Assembly: GCF_910592395.1 (NCBI RefSeq)
Contig: NC_088320.1
Coordinates: 8,868,001-8,932,000 of the forward strand
DNA: 64,000 nucleotides
DNA from: Lineus longissimus
Taxonomy: Eukaryota > Nemertea > Pilidiophora > Heteronemertea > Lineidae
Direction of reading: 5' to 3'
Part shown: positions 34,733 through 46,778 of the stretch, piece by piece
Layout of the letters: every line of letters starts with the position of its first letter
How positions within the stretch are numbered: the first letter of the stretch is position 1
Notes under the pieces: model-generated
Database searches by the model: none
What the model was told of the DNA's origin: nothing
Seen by the model: the letters and a program-made list of their open reading frames with translations, nothing else
Position numbers and translations under genes: made by a program

Positions 34733-35859
34733 GGTTTATGCCACATTTGCCTAATACGTTTTCGCCTAATTTCACTTTCGCCTATTCCTTTTTCGCCTAA
34801 TCAACATTTGCCTAATTCCATTTTCGCCTAATTCCTTTCTCGCCTATTCCTTTTTCGCCTAATTCCACTTTCGCCTAGTTCCACATTCGCCTATTCCTTT
34901 TTCGCCTAATTCCATATTCGCTTAACATGTACCACCCCTATCACTTGGACCCTTCCAGTCAGAGGGGGTTAAGATTCCTGTGCCAGGTGTTAGGGTTGGG
35001 GGAGGGATTTTGAGCTATACGGTAGACTCTTTTTTTTAAATCACCGGCTCATTATTTTCATAATCGAGTCCCAAGGTATAGACTATGGAGAGTAGAATTT
35101 TTAAGTGATGCGGGGGATCTCTGAATATCAGGTCCTGTTACTAAGGTGTTGCCTAACTTGAGGGGGGGGGGGGGTTAGTGGATGGGGCTCGGAGGGTTTA
35201 TTGCTAGTACCTGATGCTTTTTAACCCAGAAAAAGAAGTGTGCGCATTAATGTACAACTCATAATCTTTTTGACATCAATCAAATCAAGATATATGATCG
35301 ATTCCATCTCAGTTTGTTTAGACAGGTAAAAGCATCTGTAAAAGCATCAGCACAAATTATGTAAGACAAAAAAATAATTTATGATTCATTATTCATTCAA
35401 AGGGGTGGAAAAGCTGTCAACCCAAGCTAAGATCACTTAACTTGAATGATGGCCTTTGGAAAAGGAATAGTCCATTTTATGGATAATCCAAGCTAAGATC
35501 ACTGAACCAAGGAAATGGCTTTTTGAAAAGGAATGGTCCATATTATGAGTAAGAATATTCCATAACCCAAGCTAAGATCACTGACCATAAGAGATGGCAA
35601 TTCGGAATGACCCATTTTATGTGCCACAGGGGGGGTTAGGTATATGCCAAAATTAGGCGAATATGGAATAGGCGAAAAAGGATTAGGCGAGAAAGGAATT
35701 AGGCGAAAATGGAATTAGGCGAATGTGGATTAGGCGAAAAAGGAATTAGGCGAAAAAGGAATTAGGCGAAAGTGGAATTAGGCGAATGTGGATTAGGTGA
35801 AAAAGGTTTAGGCGAAAAAGGTTTAGGCGAATGTGGATTAGGCGAATGTGCAATACACC
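34733..35859 (-). mobile_element. fold-back element with terminal iteron arrays (copy 2)
   Basis: Same family as 6148-7333, inserted in the opposite orientation. Iteron arrays lie at 34742-34920 and 35645-35850 and the core matches closely. GTTTTGTC flanks it directly (34725-34732 and 35860-35867; 9 bp if the shared preceding C is counted). Ends are GGTTTATGCC and GCAATACACC. The order of the short linker words between iterons largely matches copy 1, so the array was inherited as a block. No coding capacity. Confidence 0.88.
35405..35610 (-). repeat. three internal repeats of the fold-back core, copy 2
   Basis: AACCCAAGCTAAGATCAC or close variants occur three times, mirroring 6383-6592. Confidence 0.65.
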
Positions 35860-35976
35860 GTTTTGTCACCTATAGAGGTTCTTCACGTGACGTCACGACG
35901 TGACGTTTTGACGGCAACCTGCCAATGCATTTCCTTTACGATTTGCAAACTTTCCTACAAGGGTTAGTACAATACC

Positions 35977-36011
35977 TGGCAATTGGCAATTGGCAATTGG
36001 CAATGGCAATG
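35977..36011. repeat. short tandem repeat, 7 bp unit
   Basis: GGCAATT repeated about four times, then GGCAATG. Confidence 0.9.
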
Positions 36012-37149
36012 TGCCAAAAGTATATCAAATATGGAAGTTGGCCAAGCTGCAGGCCAGACTCGAGACATGCTTTAGGGGACTTCAGGTAATTTCACTACTG
36101 AAGATGGATTGATGGGCTCTACCATGTCTACCCCACAACAATGAGATAGTAGTGATTTGGAACACCGAACAGTTCATGTGGGACCAGAAAATATGGAGCA
36201 GTGCATGTACTTCTGGTAAATCGGGGTAGCCTCAGAGACAGAGTTTCACTTTTCCAAGTGCTGCCACCTGTAAAGTGGCGATTCCTCCTCAGTGATAAGA
36301 TACATGTGCCAGTTCTAGCAATGCATCGTGAGAAAATCAGGGGTGTTACTGCCACTCCTTGATATCCCCAGGATGCTAGGGATGCGGAACAGCTCCTGAG
36401 GGTCTCGACAGTATGTTTCATCAAAGACCCCCTGGGCAGCCCATCGCGTCCGCTAAATTTAGTCTCCTTACGAGGAACGAGGCTGGCACACTGCGTCCGG
36501 GTGGAGTGGGAAGTGGCTCTAATGGGACCTTAACATTTTAAAGAGCAGCGCGTCGAAAGTTTTTTGCTATTTCAATTAATCAATCTCTTCGTGAACATTC
36601 TGAAGTCACGGCAAAATGGCGTCCAGAAGAACAATTAGTTTAGATGAAGTTGTTGCAATGATAGCAAATAGCGATTATGAGGAGGAATAAATTCTGACCT
36701 GTACAATATTGGCCTATGTTTGCGCTTGATATAGGCTACACTATACAGGGTGACATACACAATGTTTTGAGTCTCAAAGTAAAGGAGATGGTACGCCCAG
36801 GTCCAGGTGCCCATCCCATGGATTTGAGTAGTGAATGTGATGATCAGAATGTCGAACAGTACTTTTTTAACAAGTTTTTTTTAAAGTTTACATACATCAT
36901 ACACTAAAGCATTTATATACAGCAGTGTGGCTGTAATCTACTTACTCTTTAAGTAGCCATTAACGAAATAAGTTCACCATAAAACACATTTTCTGACCAC
37001 TTCATGACATGACATTTGGGTTTAAGAAGTGAGTTGATCTGTTGTGTTGTCCTTTTGACCTCACTTCGGCTGTGGCCCTCGATAATACCTAAGGCCTAAC
37101 CAATCCCGTTGTGAACCTGACGCCGATAGGCTTGTTTTTATTTACAGGT
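36012..37149. other. unassigned DNA
   Basis: A 98-codon frame on the minus strand at 36128-36424 is Ser/Thr/Arg-rich and unrecognised. A segment near 36473-36510 (GAACGAGGCTGGCACACTGC) resembles 11558-11590, hinting at an unidentified dispersed repeat. Confidence 0.3.
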
Positions 37150-37495
37150 AATTCACTGATAGTTAAAGGGACTATTATCTAGTCACATTATGTTAGTTTG
37201 GAATATTAATTTGGCTGAATTAATGGAGATGGATAGGTGGCGCCTGCATCTAACTGAGCATATATTCGCCTTCATGATCATAGAGGGCGCTTCCAGTGCA
37301 AATCACTGGTAGTTAGGGGACTAGCTTGTGACATTATGATACATGTAGTTTGGAATATCAATTTTGGCTGGTTCATGGGGATTAATAGGTGGCCCAGCAT
37401 CTAACTGAGCATATATTCGCCACTATAGTCATAGAGGGGCTACAAGTGCAAATCACTTGGTCTATTACCTTGTGACATGGAAAATGGATAGGTAG
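37150..37495. repeat. tandem repeat, about 152 bp unit, 2.3 copies
   Basis: AGTTTGGAATAT recurs at 37195 and 37347, CATCTAACTGAGCATATATT at 37247 and 37400, and a third partial unit starts near 37449. Units are about 80% alike by eye. Confidence 0.8.
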
Positions 37496-37814
37496 CGCCA
37501 TCGCGGCAGATGGAAGGTGCACATTTAGGTAAACAGGCTGATACCCGCACCACACCAATGAGTAAAAGCACTACAACACCCGATTGAGGGTAATTATTTG
37601 GACTCAAACCCAACGTACAATATATCAAGAATCGAACCCATGACTTAGGCCCTACACCATCCACAATATGGAGGTATTCTGTGGCCGTGTTAGCCCAAAG
37701 TTTTTCTAGGAACAAAAAAACTGGGGGGATGAAAAATGATGGTCGTTCCCCCATTTCGCTTGTTGTTGATCTCGCATTACACCAAATCTTCGCCAGAGAT
37801 CAAGCTAAAAATAT
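37496..37814. other. unassigned DNA with a B-box-like motif
   Basis: GGGTTCGATTCTTG on the minus strand (37625-37638) fits a pol III B box, but the upstream A box is poor, so a SINE is only possible. Confidence 0.25.
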
Positions 37815-38431
37815 TGGCTTATTATAAACCGCGAGATGCGGAATGCGAAATCGCAAGATGCCAACTTCAGTGAGAGAACCATGCGCAAAAGAATGTATTG
37901 CAAATATGGAACCTGAAAAGGCGAACATATGAGACCGAGGCTGTAGTAGGGAGCTATTCTTGTTTTGATTACGTATATAGCCCATTAAAAGACTCCGCTG
38001 TGCGATGTGGAATTTAAACTAATTATGGTCAGACCATCCCAGCGCTATTTTTAGGGATGACCAGATAGACGTTCACCAGGTGCATTCCCTGTGTTATCGA
38101 ACAATCTTGTGTATGGTGACTTGTGCCGCCAGGGGTAACGTAAAAATAATTGCTTCATGCTGCATCCTGAACCTCATGGTATTATATTCCCTTTAAACAT
38201 AGCCGGAGTATATCTTGATAAGATGCGAAAACCTTTGTGGTGAACATGCAGTTGCATGTAGCCTTTGTATTGTCTTCGGCCCTACTTTCATCGAATGGAG
38301 AAGTGGACAGCAGGACCAGAAATGGTGATGGTCTTGGTCCAGGGAAGTAGAAAATCTTGTGTCAGAAGATATTGATTATATACTCATCTCGCGATTTCGC
38401 GATTTCTCATCTCGTGGTTTGTAATAAGCCA
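37815..38431. repeat. 617 bp element with about 48 bp inverted ends
   Basis: TTGGCTTATTATAAACC at the left and GGTTTGTAATAAGCCA at the right begin an imperfect inverted repeat of about 48 bp that includes AAATCGC words. The interior is non-coding. No target duplication was identified. Confidence 0.65.
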
Positions 38432-39129
38432 CAAAGATTATCCCATAAAATCGTACACATTTGTAGGCTCTTTCTACCAGTTCCCAGCTTGAAGTTTATC
38501 GAATCAGGTCGATCATACCATATTGGCAGTGCCAGCACAGCAGGTAGCGAGGTCTCTCATTCCCAGACCAACGATAAATTGCCAAAAAAATTCACAACAA
38601 GTTGTCCAGTTATCAAGCGAGGTACTGTAGTAATCAGGATTTTATTTTTAATTTTGACTTGATTAATGATGTTACTGATCACGCTTGATATATTGGTTGA
38701 ACACTTTTGACCTTGACCTAATTTCCAAGGTCACAGATGTCAAATTATCTTTAACCACAACCATATTCTATGTCATTCACCGCAACTGAGCAAATAGCTG
38801 TTTCATTAAAAAACAAAATTCTATCGTTGACTATTTTCTTCAAAGTTCATGTAGACAGAAATTGTCGAGAACGTCACGTGGATCCGGACAAACAGTGCAG
38901 AAAATAGGTGCATTATAATAGCCAATCACCCATGCATCGTGTGCCCAAGGACAGACAAGATAAACCCATCTCTCTTATTCATAAAAGTTATGGCACATTT
39001 GCTTACGGCATATGCTAGACCATTTTAAACGATGAATCAGAAGCCAATCAAGTCATGTAAATAAAGGTACAAGACCCGTCACGTCTCCCCGGTAAATCAT
39101 ATTGCTGACTATCATTGATAAATGTGTCG
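38432..39129. other. unassigned DNA with a nuclear-receptor-like motif
   Basis: TTTTGACCTTGACCTAAT then CCAAGGTCACAGATGTCAAA near 38706-38745 resemble the tandem repeat at 59626-60222. No coding similarity. Confidence 0.4.
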
Positions 39130-39287
39130 TCCTTCGAATAGCCAAATAGCCTATCTCAACGGTTTCCTTATCTTCCTTGCCCATCGACACAAACATAAAA
39201 CAGTGCTGATCCGTCCGAGTGTCGAACCTACGGCCTCGTTATAAACCCAGCGCTCTAGCCGCTCTGCCACTGACCCCCCTCCCGAAT
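39130..39287 (-). repeat. tRNA-derived SINE
   Basis: On the minus strand TGGCAGAGCGG (exact A-box consensus, 39259-39269) and GGTTCGACACT (B box, about 39219-39229) are 30 nt apart, and downstream comes TGTGTCGATGGGCAAGG, like conserved SINE core/tail sequences. The anticodon stem does not pair, which argues against a functional tRNA gene. Confidence 0.6.
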
Positions 39288-40779
39288 TAAATGTAACTGT
39301 GGTTTAATGGGATATTTAACAGTTTTGTAATTTATAAGCCCAATTTCTTTCTTGTTAAAATCAGAAAATGGCCCATTTTTTCATCAACAAGCTAGATGTT
39401 TTTAAGCACAAAGTGGTGTAACAATATCTGGAAAGAACCCTAGAAAAGAAATCTAGACGTAAATGAAACGAAAAACTGAGAAGCATGCCATCAACAAAAA
39501 CGAACAAATGGAAATGATGTGAATTGCTTAGAAGTCTACTCGATGCAAAAAAAAACGTAACAAGAACAGAAGAGTTGACCATCAGCACGTTCTCCAATCC
39601 TCAAAAATCGACCTCAAAACAAAAACCCAGGTTTTCAATAATTGACTTTTGTCTCTTTTTGCTGTTCTTTCAATAGTCTGTGGTTAAAGCTCAGAAAGCA
39701 GAAAGAAAGCTGTCATCGAATTAACTATCAGATCCCATTTATCTGCCTAAGATAAGTTAAATGGACACTTTTACATCAACAAATCTGTCATATTGGTTTA
39801 TATAATGATTACTCCCGCTGGCCACATTTACCCTCTCTTCCGCGATTTCCGAAGTGCCTCTGCGTCATAAATGACGTGCTGGACCAGCGCGCTAGCGTCA
39901 GTGATTGCGCAATACCTTCGGGCGCTACAGAGGTCAAAGGCCCCGGGAGCGTGGCCTTTGACATCAATAATGTTTGTTTAGGTCTCACTAGCCAGTGCGG
40001 TGGCCCCCCCCCCCCCCCGGCGTGTCGTCAGACGTGCCTTTGCCGCAGGACGCATGACATGTCCCGGATTGACCCAGAGACCAAATTGTACATTAAAAAG
40101 TAGAACCTACACATTTTCGGGCAAGTAGAGACCTAGGGAAGGTCTGTATGGCACATTGGAGGCAACTTATTGGTTATGTAACCAATAGGGGGCGCCACCT
40201 TCGACACCATCAAGATCCCACAAACGGTCAAAAATCACACCGAATTTGCCCGACTGGGGACCAAGCAGCGATACTATGTAAAGCGGACCCATATACTATG
40301 TAAAGGAGATTTTTCGGGCGTATTATATGACCTCCATACGATAGCCAGATATATATACTTAGGAGGTTCATTGCATAAAGTTTACCTTATCACAGTTTTT
40401 TTTCGCTCATGGCCCAGAACACGAACCAAGGAAATTCGCTCTCAGATAACTTGGACAGACCTCGCCCCGCGGCTTGGACGTATCATCGCGAATGAGGCCC
40501 AACAGAGGGCGGTGACTGGGTACCAAACTCAGAGAAGATGGCCTCACCAAAGCATCTTATGTATGTGGAAACGATCATGACATTAAAGTAAATAGTATTT
40601 GGAACAGGACAGGCCCATTAATATCCGTGGAAACGGCAGTGTGTGCATTCATGCTTTTCTGTAGAGTTTTGATCGCATATAAAGTCGATATTGAATTTTT
40701 TAGAAGGCCGCGACCAGTGTTTTCTGCGACGTTGGCATCTCTCAGATTCTTTTTTCGTAGCATTTCTTCCACGACACAA
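39288..40779. other. unassigned DNA
   Basis: Includes a more GC-rich block at 39840-40060 with a C run at 40006-40018 and a short palindrome (TATTGGTTATGTAACCAATA) near 40169. No recognised coding. Confidence 0.3.
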
Positions 40780-40789
40780 TCACCTTCCA

Positions 40790-41200
40790 TGTGAGTCCTG
40801 GTGTAACACTTTTGAATGTCTTCTAGTCTGCTCCATGATGTTGAGAATTTTGTATATCAGATGACGATAGCACCGGGCGCTGGGGACATTCTGCTTCTGC
40901 ACTAAAGAGCATGGAATTTGAATTGAGACATACTGGCTTTGCGCGCATCTGGACTTGGCCATCACAATGACTCCAGTTTCGTAGATCTTCCCTATATAAC
41001 TTATTGTCCAATATCCGACTTCGCTCGCATCTGCAAATTGATGTAGTTCATAACGTCCTTCCGATTCTGATGTGAAGTACCATCTTGGCAGTGAAATCTT
41101 AGTAAGATCAGGCAGACTTTGCTTCCACTTTTCCCAGGTCGTCTTCAAGTCGTCTGGAAGCTAATCATCCCAAGTAAGCCCAGACTTGCAACTCAGCTGC
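40790..41200 (-). pseudogene. BEL/Pao RNase H-like region
   Basis: Reads LPDDLKTTWEKWKQSLPDLT, LHQFADASEVGYW and VMAKSRCAQSQYVSI. This matches the Pao block WxxWxxxLPxL...HxFxDASxxxYGA...KSRxAPxxxxSIPRLE that follows the reverse transcriptase and begins RNase H. The sequence loses similarity after about 40790, with no integrase. An upstream stop at 41161 separates it from the polymerase part. Confidence 0.8.
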
Positions 41201-41379
41201 AGGATACGCTTGGCGACCAACGTCACAGGAGCCACCAGACCCAAAAACCATAGATGGCACTCACAGCTGAGAGACACTCCTGTCGAGTGTCATGTTAGCC
41301 TTCTCGGCACCTTTGTCAATTCCTGTGACCTGTAGACCCACTAGGTGTCATCGTCCACATTCCATCTAGCATCAGCTCT

Positions 41380-42637
41380 CTCAGTAGTTGGCGAGTCCAA
41401 CTCAAGATCCACAACTCCTGTTGCATGGACATCTCCGGGCAAGGCTTTCATCACTTCAGGCAAATTGGACACAAATTTCACCAACTCCATCCTTCCTTCG
41501 ACTTCCAGGGCAACGAATAAAGCAAGTCATCTACAGAGAACCACCGTTGAACAGCTTCAGCAACTCTACTGTCGTACTCGGCACACACCGTCTCAATGCA
41601 AACGTGCACTTGGAATATCTGCTGCACCAATAATGTGACGTGTCATCTGGCAAACAACAGGTTTGTCCCTAAGCCCATTTCGCCACCATTGCAATCTTAA
41701 AGCTTGGCAATCTTTTTCAGGAACCTTGAACTGCGAAAACATGGCCTTGATGTCTGCCATAACAGTTAGTGAATGCTCTCTAAACTTCAAGAGCACTCCG
41801 AGTAGGATATTATTGAGGTCTGGTCCCTGCATAAGCTCTCGGTTCAAGGAAGTGCCTTGATACGCTGCTGCAGCATCAAAGACTTCTTGCACTCGACTAG
41901 GTTTGTTGATATTTTGCACTCCATAGCGAGGCAAATACCAAATTTTGTCATGGGATGCTGCTGCTTTCTCAACGGTGAGAACTGTCGCGTAACCGTCCTT
42001 AAAATTGACGTCCATCGATTTCCTGTATATTGCGACATACTCAGGATCCCTGTCAAACCGCCTCTTCAGGTTAGCTAATCTTTTCTCTGCCACTATTCGG
42101 TTGTTCGAGTGTACTGGGTGGCTGCTCTTCCACAAGAGACCAATCTCATTATGACCCTCATCAGTCTGACGTGTACCACTTTCAAGCATGGCCAATGAAG
42201 GACGATCTTCAGCTGACATCATCTTCACCACTGTATTTTCGTATCGATGCTTCTCGACTCCCATAACTTCTCAGCGCCTTTGTGAAGTTGGCATCTTGAG
42301 CTCCACCATGTACTCCCAACTCCTTTGCCTGACTCATCCCGTCATAACTAACATTCATTCCTGGCGATACCAGTAGTCGTTCCTGCAACTCACCATCCCA
42401 GTGGTGTCCTCACAGCATATGGTTGGTTATGAGGTTCTTCACCATAGCGACCTGTCAGTCCAGCATGAACTGTATGGTATTTTACTGCCGATAAGGATTG
42501 TGACTGAGTCAAAATCAACTGTATTGGAAAATTCAATCTCTCCCAGGTTATCCCATGCATTCAGATCAACTGACCCTAGATGATACATGTTGTCTATGTG
42601 AAGGTCTGCAACGATGTAGCCCTTATTTACAGGTATT
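41380..42637 (-). pseudogene. BEL/Pao reverse transcriptase
   Basis: Would copy retrotransposon RNA into DNA. The upstream block DFDSVTILIGSKIPYSS corresponds to the LIGxDHPYAH region. Then come LPRYGVQNINKPSRVQEVFD, SLNRELMQGPDLNNILLGVL and MADIKAMFSQFKVPEKDCQA, which holds the first catalytic aspartate. After a frameshift, RWFSVDDLLYSL at about 41525-41560 is the YVDD box with the tyrosine replaced but both aspartates kept. The longest intact frame is 223 codons (41593-42264). The 5' side is cut at 42637 by an inserted inverted-repeat element. Confidence 0.9.
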
Positions 42638-43770
42638 AGTTTTCACACCGGCACGGTTAGCCAAATGACGACATTTAGGTCATCAGAATTTGCGCTCTAC
42701 GGATAATAAAACAAGACTATTTTTCAGTCTTGCATGTCACCAGTGAGTCGTCTTTCACACAGCGTTTTCGTTTAGGTTTTCTTCATTCTTACAATGAGAC
42801 ATACTTCATGTTTTGTATTCGATCAGTTGATGTTAAATTTTCCTCTTGTAGTGAATGGCCTATCCGTGTTAAAAGGCATGTTTCCATTGATGAGACTGGG
42901 CATTTCACAGGTGATCGGTTAAGTGATCGACTGCCGCTAGGTTATTATTCATGATACAACAATATTTGTATCTATATATTTTCATCGGATGGGAGAGGAC
43001 TCGAAAGGCCTATACCAACATAAGTGATTTGGAGAGTTCTTTCCAAGGCATTTGTTATTTTACGCCGCGTTGCCCACAAAAAAACCCGTATCTTCGTCGA
43101 GAAACGCTCTCAATCGCTTATGTTGATATAGACCTTAGGTTGTTGCATGTGACTTCTTCTCTCATCAAAATGGCCTTATTGGTATTTGCCGTTTCAAATC
43201 AAGTTGACACGTCAGGCTGAAGGAAATCGACAACTTGCGCTCCGCTCGTTATCCGCGATAACAAGTGTGCCCGTAACGGAGGGTAACGAGTGCTATGAAC
43301 CACCGGTGTAACATCTGTGGTTGTTCCCCATGTTTCAGTGTTTCCAAACAATAGGCAGCTAGAGAGACCATGACTTTTCAATAGGGGGGATACACAGAAA
43401 AACTCGTCAATCTATTTTTGAGCGTTCCCAAACAATGAGGGGAAACACTCAAAAACAGAAACACTCAAAAACATTACACCGGGATGACAAACACCATGTC
43501 TCATTCATGTTCCTTTCGATCACAGTCTTCAGAGCGGATTAAATCCGTAACAAAAAAATGAAATTGATTAAGCCAGTAAACTTAATTGACGAAACTTTAG
43601 AGACTAATCGACCTGATAGGTACGAAAGCATGGTCGTCAACAATGGTACTATCCGTCTAGACCTGACAGGCTTCATCTGCGGAACAGGTCAAAACGAACC
43701 GTCTTACTGGTTACGGATACACATTGTTAAATGTAGCCGGCTTGACTAACCCTACGGTGCGAAAGCTCGC
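42638..43770. mobile_element. inverted-repeat element inserted in Pao pol
   Basis: The right end on the minus strand reads GCGAGCTTTCGCACCGTAGG; the left end (AGTTTTCACACCGGCACGG, 42638 onward) is an imperfect inverted copy. It separates protease from reverse transcriptase in the Pao element. A second copy starts at 47649 with the same end (GAGCTTTCGCACTG) and the same following block (ACGACATTT, GGTCATCAGA, ATTTGCGCTC, AAAAGGCATGTTTCCATT). This copy carries the 180 bp MITE at 43303. Confidence 0.65.
43303..43482. repeat. 180 bp MITE, copy 2
   Basis: Same length and almost the same sequence as 14565-14744, ends CCGGTGTAAC and TTACACCGG. It is nested two levels deep (inside an element inside Pao), so it is among the youngest insertions here. 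Confidence 0.88.
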
Positions 43771-43844
43771 TAACTGGCTGATCAGCTCCAACTGGTTGCA
43801 ACTAGTTGCAGACTGAGACATCCTGATGCTGTCCTCGAGATAGA

Positions 43845-44010
43845 ATAACGTTAACCATGATCGTCTCCTTCCACCTGGCCATCTTCAAAGCATCCGCTAA
43901 CTCCCTCGTAATCAGCGTTGTGTTTGACCCAGTGTCTAGCAGAGCCGGTGTTGTGAACGTACTTCCGTTCTCCGCAATTACGGACAGGCATCACCTTCAG
44001 CAACACTGCA
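43845..44010 (-). pseudogene. BEL/Pao aspartic protease
   Basis: The minus strand reads TTPALLDTGSNTTLITRELA then DALKMARWKETIMVN. LLDTGSN is the catalytic motif of retroviral-type aspartic proteases. Only the N-terminal half is recognisable before the inserted element. Confidence 0.8.
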
Positions 44011-44106
44011 TCTCTCCCAGGCTTTGATGCTACCACCGTCTGACTGTGAGTCTTGGTTTGACCTGAACGATCCTGCCTGTTGGTTGGCCGAGCTGCTCCG
44101 GATCCA

Positions 44107-44400
44107 TCAGTTCCCTGTGTTCGGTGTCCGGTGGATTTCTCTTGGACCTGATCTGATGCATCCCGACGCATTACGACTTGGCATATGAAGCAGTGAATAG
44201 TGATTTAATCTTATGCCTACCCAGGCAGCCATAGCACAGCTTATTGTTCCTGGTAAATCTCCTCCCGGCTGAGAGCTCCTGCCTGCAAAATTTGCACTGT
44301 GGTTTCCCGCCCCCTGACTTTTCGCCCTTCTGCCTGTCTTCAGTCGCTGCATGAGTGGAGAGGGTAGTAACCTTGACTTTTGGTGGGAATGCTGCCATTG
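44107..44400 (-). pseudogene. BEL/Pao gag zinc-knuckle region
   Basis: QCKFCRQELSAGRRFTRNNK followed by LCYGCLGRHKIKS fits the Pao nucleocapsid pattern CxxC...RxxFVxxNxLCFxCLxxxHxxxxC, which binds element RNA. The frame shifts just after. Confidence 0.75.
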
Positions 44401-44779
44401 TTTTGTCTTACTTGGCCGGAGCTGACGGTTGCGCTGCCGCTACCACTGACTTGACTTCAAAGACCACATGGTTCATCATCTTAACTTGATTCTTCACATA
44501 CTAAATCAAATCCTTCAATCGCGGAATCTTATCCTCCTCCTGCATACGTGACACCAACTTTGCCCATCTCGCCAGGACTGCAGGCGGCAACCGGTCAAAT
44601 ATGGCCCTTTATGTGGTCTGATTTTCCGCCTCTCTAAGTAAGTCTGTGTCTGACAGAGTCTCGTAGACAGCGTTCAGGTGGTCGGAATACTCGAGCAATC
44701 CCTTTTGATCATTAGGGCCGATCCTCTTCCTAAACGTGATTTTCTCCAAGCATTACTTTACAATCGGATAGGGTCGACC

Positions 44780-45766
44780 GAACCTGTCTTTCAGTACATC
44801 CCAGGCTTTGGTGTAGCAGTTCCTAGTACCATCAAGGTGCACGATTGCCTTGTGGGCGTGGCCAGTGTTAACATCAGCAGCTGGGAAAGCTTAAAGCTAT
44901 CGGTAAAGGGTTTGCATCCAACCTGCAGGTCAAACGATCGACGAAATTTAGTATATTCGGCCGGAGTTCCATCAAACGACATAGGTGGCGATGTAGGCAA
45001 CTCTGGACCGCCAATTTCTCCAGCACCAATGCTAAACTTAGCTCCTTAGACGTAGCCTGATCTCTCCCCTTATCAGGCAGGATGTGGGGCTCTTGGATCA
45101 TCCCTCCAGTGGGTGCTGCACACGGGTCTGCAGCTGGTCCTGCCACCGTCTGGAGCCTTTGGCTCAGCACTATCCTCTCGGGCATTTGACTCAAACTCGG
45201 CGCAAGGGGCATTTGTCTCACCCCATGCCCTCCTTTAAATCCGTTAGCATGGATTTCCCCTTTTAATTGCTGCATACCATTGCAATATTTTTGACCACAG
45301 TCACCTATGTACTCGGACTGGTTGGGGATACTGCATGTTGGGTTTGGTTCTCTCACAATTGGGCGGCTATTCAATTCGATTTCACATAGGTATCCTCCTG
45401 AAAACGTCTAACGTCACCATCGTGAACATTTATACCATCAGACTTAAAGCCAGTCACAGGACCTGGCATGGCCTCCGCGACAAGCGTTGAGCACTACCAT
45501 GGCCACTGGGTCTGTCTCACTAATGCTATATACGTCTTTTGGTACTGTTTCCCAATTCCGAAACAGGTATCCTGGCACACACTAATCGCATTCTCTAATC
45601 TCTTGCATTCTTCCTTTTATTGCATGAATTTCCCTTACAAACGTATCATCCATCTGAGAAGTCCGAGCTCAAACAGTAAAATCATCACCCTGTGTCCCCT
45701 TTAAGACTGGACTCACGGCATTGGGTTCATGTGTTGTAAGAGTGGTGCCACCCTGGCCCCATATTA
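44780..45766 (-). pseudogene. BEL/Pao gag body (DUF1759-like)
   Basis: PPMSFDGTPAEYTKFRRSFD at 44930-45000 corresponds to the LPKFDGxPxxYxxFxxxF motif of the gag domain DUF1759, with LSQLLMLTLATPTRQ after it. The preceding 166-codon frame (44874-45374) is Gln/Pro-rich linker. An AT-rich element at 45766-46772 separates it from the gag N-terminus. Confidence 0.65.
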
Positions 45767-46772
45767 TGGCAAGCGGAGTGTCCAGTAATTAAAAAAACCT
45801 AGATTTATTCCAAAAAACCTGGTTTTTTACCTAATAAACTAAGTTGATTTGGAAAAAATATAGGTTTTTTAAAACAACCTTGTTTATTAGCTAATAAACC
45901 GAGTTTCTTTAATAAAACCAAGTTTTTTTACTTTCTTTCCTAATAAAGTAGGTTTTTTAACAGAAACTAACATTTTATGCTAAAAAACCTGGTTTATTAC
46001 CTAAAAAACTTGGTTTTTTACCACGTAATCGTATGAAATATAAGTTTCTGTACAGAAATGTCCATTTATTCAATAAAACAAGGTTTATCACCAAAACAAC
46101 CTAGTTTATTTAAAAAAACTAAGTTTATTACTAAAAACCTAGTTTTTTAAAATAAACCTGGTTTATTAGAAAACTTACATTTTTAAACCTCGATCCTACC
46201 TACATTGAGTTATCTGGGATGAGGTTAGGGTCTCACTAACTAGTTTACAGAGTGTTGTGCAGTGCAGCATTAGTACCACGTGGTGCCGAGGTTGCCCATC
46301 CTCGTCCCGATAACATCGCGGATTTGTGTACATGGGGCGAGGAAGAAAATACAAGTTTCTCGATAGAAAGTAAGTTTTTGCACGCCGTTTGTCCAGTTAT
46401 TCAAAACAACCTACATTTTTACAATAGAACTAAGTTTTATTGCAAAAAACTAAGTTGTTTTGTATAAAACCAAATTTTTACGTAAAAAGGTAGGTTTATT
46501 AGCCATTTGTCCAGTTATTGTTAATAAACCAAGATTCTTTGCTATAAAACTAAGTTTATTACCACTGTATGAAAAACTTATATTTTAGGGAATTAAACCA
46601 AGTTTATTTGTTAAACTTGACATTTGTGGATAGAAACAAGGTTTATTAGGTAAAAAAGTTTGTTTTATTAAAGAAACTCGGTTTACTAGCTAATAAACAA
46701 GGTTGTTTTAAAAAAACCTATATTTTTTCCAAAAGGTTTTTTTAATAACTGGACACTCCGCTTGCCATAGGC
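45766..46772. mobile_element. AT-rich fold-back element made of quasi-palindromic units
   Basis: TGGCAAGCGGAGTGTCCAGT at the left is mirrored exactly by ACTGGACACTCCGCTTGCCA at the right, with TA on both outer sides, as for Tc1/mariner insertions. Inside, both halves consist of dozens of degenerate 20-24 bp units like AATAAACCAAGTTTATTA, each nearly its own reverse complement. A non-repetitive core at about 46185-46365 separates the halves. It interrupts Pao gag. No coding capacity. Confidence 0.85.
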
Positions 46773-46778
46773 CCTCTC

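Noticed and set aside
39205-39278. Functional tRNA gene
   Set aside because: A and B boxes are good, but the anticodon stem does not pair, so it is a SINE or pseudogene.
40371-40790. Pao integrase beyond the RNase H region
   Set aside because: No HHCC or DDE motif on the minus strand below 40790; the element appears truncated there.
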